NCBI GenBank assembly: GCA_027484725.1
Contig: JAIXSK010000017.1
Location: forward strand, 310,001 to 374,000
DNA: 64,000 bases
From: Flavobacterium sp.
GTDB lineage: Bacteria; Bacteroidota; Bacteroidia; Flavobacteriales; Flavobacteriaceae
Direction of reading: 5' to 3'
Below the pieces are notes generated by a model. That model did not search any database and had not been told where the DNA came from. It saw nothing but the letters and a program-made list of their open reading frames with translations. Made by a program: the position numbers and the translations under genes. Below are positions 61,293 to 64,000 of this stretch, piece after piece (the stretch's first letter is position 1; the number at the start of each line of letters is the position of its first letter).

Positions 61293-61310
61293 TCTAAAAA
61301 CTACTTTTTT
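61284..61310 (+). terminator. Terminator overlapping the stop codon of the basic 30-residue gene
   Basis: AAAAAGTAG (61284-61292) and CTACTTTTT (61301-61309) form a nine-pair stem followed by T. The stop codon TAG is part of the left arm. The next 240 bases up to the RNase G gene show no other clear feature. Confidence 0.7.
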
Positions 61311-61549
61311 CTTTTTAAACGTTCCTTGAAATGGAAGATTAGACTGCAAGATGTTAAGACCATTAGATGATAAGACATAAAAACTTTTATTCTTAAAATC
61401 TTAAATCCTAAAGTCGCACAATCCAATCTTCACCGGGTAATATACCTGTAAAATATTGTTTAATCCATCCTTGAGAAGTTGGCAGTTCAAGTTGACCAAA
61501 GTGTGTTAACCTAAAACCGACAACCACTTCACGGATAAAAATTTAACGT

Positions 61550-63091
61550 GTGAATAAAGAATTAATCATCCGATCTAGTTCTGAAGCCGTAGATTTTGCC
61601 TTATTAAAAGATGGAAAACTAATTGAATTACACAAAGAAGAAGAACAAAACAACTTCCAGGTGGGCGATATTTTTATTGCAAAAATTCGCAAGCCCGTTG
61701 CCGGACTCAACGCGGCGTTTGTAAATGTAGGCTCTGAAAAAGATGCCTTTTTACATTATCACGACCTGGGACCCAATCTTGCTTCTCAGCTGAAATTCAT
61801 CAAACTTGTAAGCACAGGTAAAATAAAAGATTTCTCCCTAAAGAACTTTCAGTTTGAAAAAGAGATTGATAAAAACGGAGCCATCGCCGATGTGTTGGGC
61901 ACCAATCAATCTGTACTGGTTCAAGTGGTTAAAGAGCCTATCTCAACCAAAGGCCCCCGCATTAGTTCTGAACTCTCACTCGCCGGACGATTCATTGTCT
62001 TGGTGCCGTTTTCAGACCGCGTTTCAGTTTCTCAAAAAATTGAAGAAAGAGCCGAAAAAGACCGCCTCAAAAAACTGGTACAAACCATCAAACCAAAAGG
62101 ATTCGGTATTATAGTTCGCACTGTAGCCGAAGGCAAAAAAACAGCCGAAATAGAAAAAGACTTGCAGAATCTCATGAGTAGATGGACTGCAATGTGTAAA
62201 AAATTACCAACGGCTCATCATCCGTCTAAAGTATTGGGCGAGCTCAACCGAGCATCGTCTATTTTACGAGACGTTTTTAACGATACCTTTACCGGTATTC
62301 ACATAGATGATGAGGAGTTGTATGAACAAATCAAAGATTATGTGCAAGAAATTGCACCCGAGAAACAATCTATCATCAAGTTTTATCAGTCAAGAGACAC
62401 TCCGATTTTTGAAAAATTTGGCATTGAACGTCAAATAAAAACTTCTTTCGGAAAAACAGTCTCCATGAGCAAAGGTGCCTATCTCATCATTGAGCACACC
62501 GAAGCGCTGCATGTCATTGACGTCAACAGCGGCAACCGCTCTAACAAAGCGACCAATCAAGAAGACACCGCACTCGAGGTCAATATGATTGCCGCAGCAG
62601 AAATTGCCAGACAACTCCGACTCCGCGACATGGGTGGCATCATCGTGATTGATTTCATTGATATGCAAAACCCTGACAACCGCAAAGTCTTGTTTGATTT
62701 TCTGCGCGAAGAAATGAACGACGATAAAGCCAAACACAAAGTCTTACCGCCGAGCAAGTTCGGTTTGGTGCAAATTACCCGCCAGCGTGTAAGACCAGAA
62801 GTCAACATCAAAACCAGAGAAGAAGATCCGAACAACGAAAACGCCGAAGTTGACGCACCGATTGTCATCATCGACAAAATCGCATCAGAGCTAGAACGCT
62901 TCTCAAAAAACCACAAAAAAATTGTGCTCAATGCACATCCGTTTGTGGCTGCCTACCTCAGTAAAGGTTTTCCATCCTTGCGCTTTAAATGGTTTTTAGA
63001 GCACAAGAAATGGGTGAAAATCATACCTCGTGATGCTTACACGTACCTAGAATATCACTTTTACGATCAAGACGGAAAGATGATTTCTTAA
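61550..63091 (+). CDS. rng: Ribonuclease G (Rne/Rng family)
   Basis: A 513-residue protein with a GTG start at 61550 (MNKELIIRSSSEAVDFALLKDG, the family start). It has an S1 domain at about 35-125 (VGDIFIAKIRKPVAGLNAAFVNVGSEKDAFLHYHDL), the catalytic Mg site in LHVIDVNSGN and IVIDFIDM (two Asp), and the C-terminal RNase fold. The Zn-link CPxCxGxG is not present, because the corresponding region reads ITRQRVRPEVN. It processes 16S rRNA 5' ends and degrades mRNA. It ends at a terminator. Confidence 0.95.
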   Translation: MNKELIIRSSSEAVDFALLKDGKLIELHKEEEQNNFQVGDIFIAKIRKPVAGLNAAFVNVGSEKDAFLHYHDLGPNLASQLKFIKLVSTGKIKDFSLKNFQFEKEIDKNGAIADVLGTNQSVLVQVVKEPISTKGPRISSELSLAGRFIVLVPFSDRVSVSQKIEERAEKDRLKKLVQTIKPKGFGIIVRTVAEGKKTAEIEKDLQNLMSRWTAMCKKLPTAHHPSKVLGELNRASSILRDVFNDTFTGIHIDDEELYEQIKDYVQEIAPEKQSIIKFYQSRDTPIFEKFGIERQIKTSFGKTVSMSKGAYLIIEHTEALHVIDVNSGNRSNKATNQEDTALEVNMIAAAEIARQLRLRDMGGIIVIDFIDMQNPDNRKVLFDFLREEMNDDKAKHKVLPPSKFGLVQITRQRVRPEVNIKTREEDPNNENAEVDAPIVIIDKIASELERFSKNHKKIVLNAHPFVAAYLSKGFPSLRFKWFLEHKKWVKIIPRDAYTYLEYHFYDQDGKMIS

Positions 63092-63096
63092 AAAAC

Positions 63097-63130
63097 AAAA
63101 CCGCCTATCAGTCCAATAGGCGGTTTTTTT
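63097..63130 (+). terminator. Rho-independent terminator after rng
   Basis: ACCGCCTA (63100-63107) and TAGGCGGT (63117-63124) form a stem, preceded by A and followed by a T run. Confidence 0.9.
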
Positions 63131-63143
63131 ATGCTTTATTTTT

Positions 63144-63214
63144 GGGCAGACACTTCCGGCTGTTCGCTATATCTCATCCTTGCAGGCTGAGGATATCGCT
63201 GCCATCCGGGCTGC
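63144..63214 (+). repeat. Dispersed hairpin element, copy E
   Basis: 5' core CGGCTGTTCGCTATATC, arm TCATCCT (63174-63180), three-base loop, arm AGGCTGA (63184-63190, one mismatch), then GGAT and the 3' core ATCGCTGCCATCCGGGCTGC. ATC/GAT pairing across a bulged G is conserved. It lies between the rng terminator and the convergent DUF3050 gene. Confidence 0.8.
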
Positions 63215-63251
63215 ACCTCTATCAAACGGCAAATTTGTTTTTTAAAGACAA

Positions 63252-64000
63252 TTACGCCTCTACACGCAGCGCCATTAATGCCTCATAAACGCCGTCCCAC
63301 AACGCTTTACGCATGTGCAAACCTTTGATTACAGCAGCCTCGGCTTCTTGCCAATACACTTGATTGACTCCGCACAATTGCGCGGTCATCTCGAGTGCCA
63401 AATGGCTGTGGTGGTCGCCATCTACTTCAATATGGCGTTCTAAATAATATTTAAATTCTGATATACTATCCGGAAAATTACGGTCAATATCCGCAATAAG
63501 CGACATAAACATTCCCGGAATCAAATCTTCACGACCAAAGGTAAACACCGCCGATTGCACATGCGGTTTTTGACTGTTGACGACCTCAAAAGTATAGTTG
63601 ACAAATTCTTGGGCCGCTTGAGGTGTATTTGATGCTTCAAAAGCACGTTCAAAACTTTCTGATTGTTTGAGTGCGTCAATGAAGGTTTTTATCGTTGTGG
63701 TATCGGCACCTGATTGTTTCATCGCATTTAAATACAACTCAAAATGACTCATCCGATGGCCGTTGCTGTCTAGGTCTGATTCTTCTCCGGCCACAATTTC
63801 GTTGATCAAATAACGTGTTTGTGCATTTCCTACCACAAACCACGGCACCGAAGTACAAGTCAAGTTGTTTTGCAAGGTTTTGAGCAATGACATAAAATCC
63901 CAGACAGCAAACACATGGTATTGCATAAACAACTTCAAATCCTCGGGCGACTGAATCAGCGGATAAACCGGATGGTTCAGGATTTCTTGCCTGAGCGGTT
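63252..64000 (-). CDS. DUF3050 protein (5' end cut by window edge)
   Basis: The frame stays open through the right edge, giving LRQEILNHPVYPLIQSPEDLK before MQYHVFAVWDFMSLLKTLQ, so the true start lies outside. The visible 248 residues match DUF3050, a haem-oxygenase-like helical family: VPWFVVGNAQTRYLINEIVAGEESD, SHFELYLNAM, FTFGREDLIPGMF, and YLERHIEVDGDHHSHLA with conserved Glu/His. No function is established, though the fold suggests a metal-binding helical bundle. Confidence 0.88.
   Translation of the reverse strand, partial: PLRQEILNHPVYPLIQSPEDLKLFMQYHVFAVWDFMSLLKTLQNNLTCTSVPWFVVGNAQTRYLINEIVAGEESDLDSNGHRMSHFELYLNAMKQSGADTTTIKTFIDALKQSESFERAFEASNTPQAAQEFVNYTFEVVNSQKPHVQSAVFTFGREDLIPGMFMSLIADIDRNFPDSISEFKYYLERHIEVDGDHHSHLALEMTAQLCGVNQVYWQEAEAAVIKGLHMRKALWDGVYEALMALRVEA

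Overview
The window comes from a member of the Bacteroidetes, most likely the Flavobacteriaceae. The evidence is a set of lineage markers: gliding-motility genes gldD and gldE in the order mutY-ssb-gldE-gldD, several type IX secretion (T9SS) C-terminal sorting domains, promoters of the Bacteroidetes TAnnTTTG type, a SusC-like TonB receptor style, LytTR and HisKA_2 two-component proteins, and a bacterial GGGP-synthase family protein. It is chromosomal. I saw no rRNA, tRNA, CRISPR array or intact insertion sequence.

Layout. 0-9.1 kb: a PepSY-like secreted protein, a small basic secreted protein, a TPR sensor kinase with its LytTR regulator, and a 1857-residue repetitive surface protein ending in an S74 chaperone domain. 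9.2-17.2 kb: polA, then a leftward group with a DUF5916 barrel protein, a DOMON/T9SS protein, an ankyrin protein and a LacI-type regulator. 17.4-20.3 kb: rplM-rpsI-rpsB-tsf with structured leaders. 20.4-22.2 kb: outer-membrane barrels and a lipoprotein. 22.2-31.9 kb: an AT-rich accessory segment with a broken REP-associated transposase between palindromes, a membrane protein, and an operon of a T9SS-sorted protein, a 2071-residue SpvB/RHS protein and a zinc-ribbon protein. 31.9-40.5 kb: yhhQ, tag, aat, DUF3127, a flavin reductase, a secreted alpha-amylase, a sensor kinase, HIT-greA and a lipoprotein. 40.5-47.4 kb: a TPP-riboswitch-controlled TonB receptor and an overlapping five-gene operon (phosphopantetheinyl transferase, GGGP synthase, PnuC, NadR-type kinase fused to DUF4301, arfB). 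47.6-55.9 kb: ahcY, a coiled-coil lipoprotein, a GH85 endoglycosidase, rplU-rpmA and an M16 peptidase pair. 55.9-64 kb: an EamA transporter, an HMA lipoprotein, gldD-gldE-ssb-mutY, HU, a 30-residue basic AURKAIP1/COX24-like protein, RNase G and a DUF3050 protein cut by the window edge.

How parts work together. The amylase, the GH85 enzyme and the DOMON protein carry T9SS sorting tails, so this organism exports polysaccharide- and glycan-degrading enzymes by the same machinery on which gliding depends. The TPP riboswitch marks the TonB receptor as a thiamine uptake gene. The neighbouring PnuC-type permease and kinase may take part in vitamin salvage.

The most unusual signal is a dispersed hairpin element with five clear copies and one divergent copy (near 20.3, 31.8, 42.6, 47.5, 52.4 and 63.2 kb). 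Its flanking cores are conserved, but the stem arms differ in sequence while still pairing. One copy sits in frame inside the signal-peptide region of the thiamine receptor gene. A second, unrelated palindrome family surrounds and interrupts the transposase remnant at 22.3-22.6 kb.
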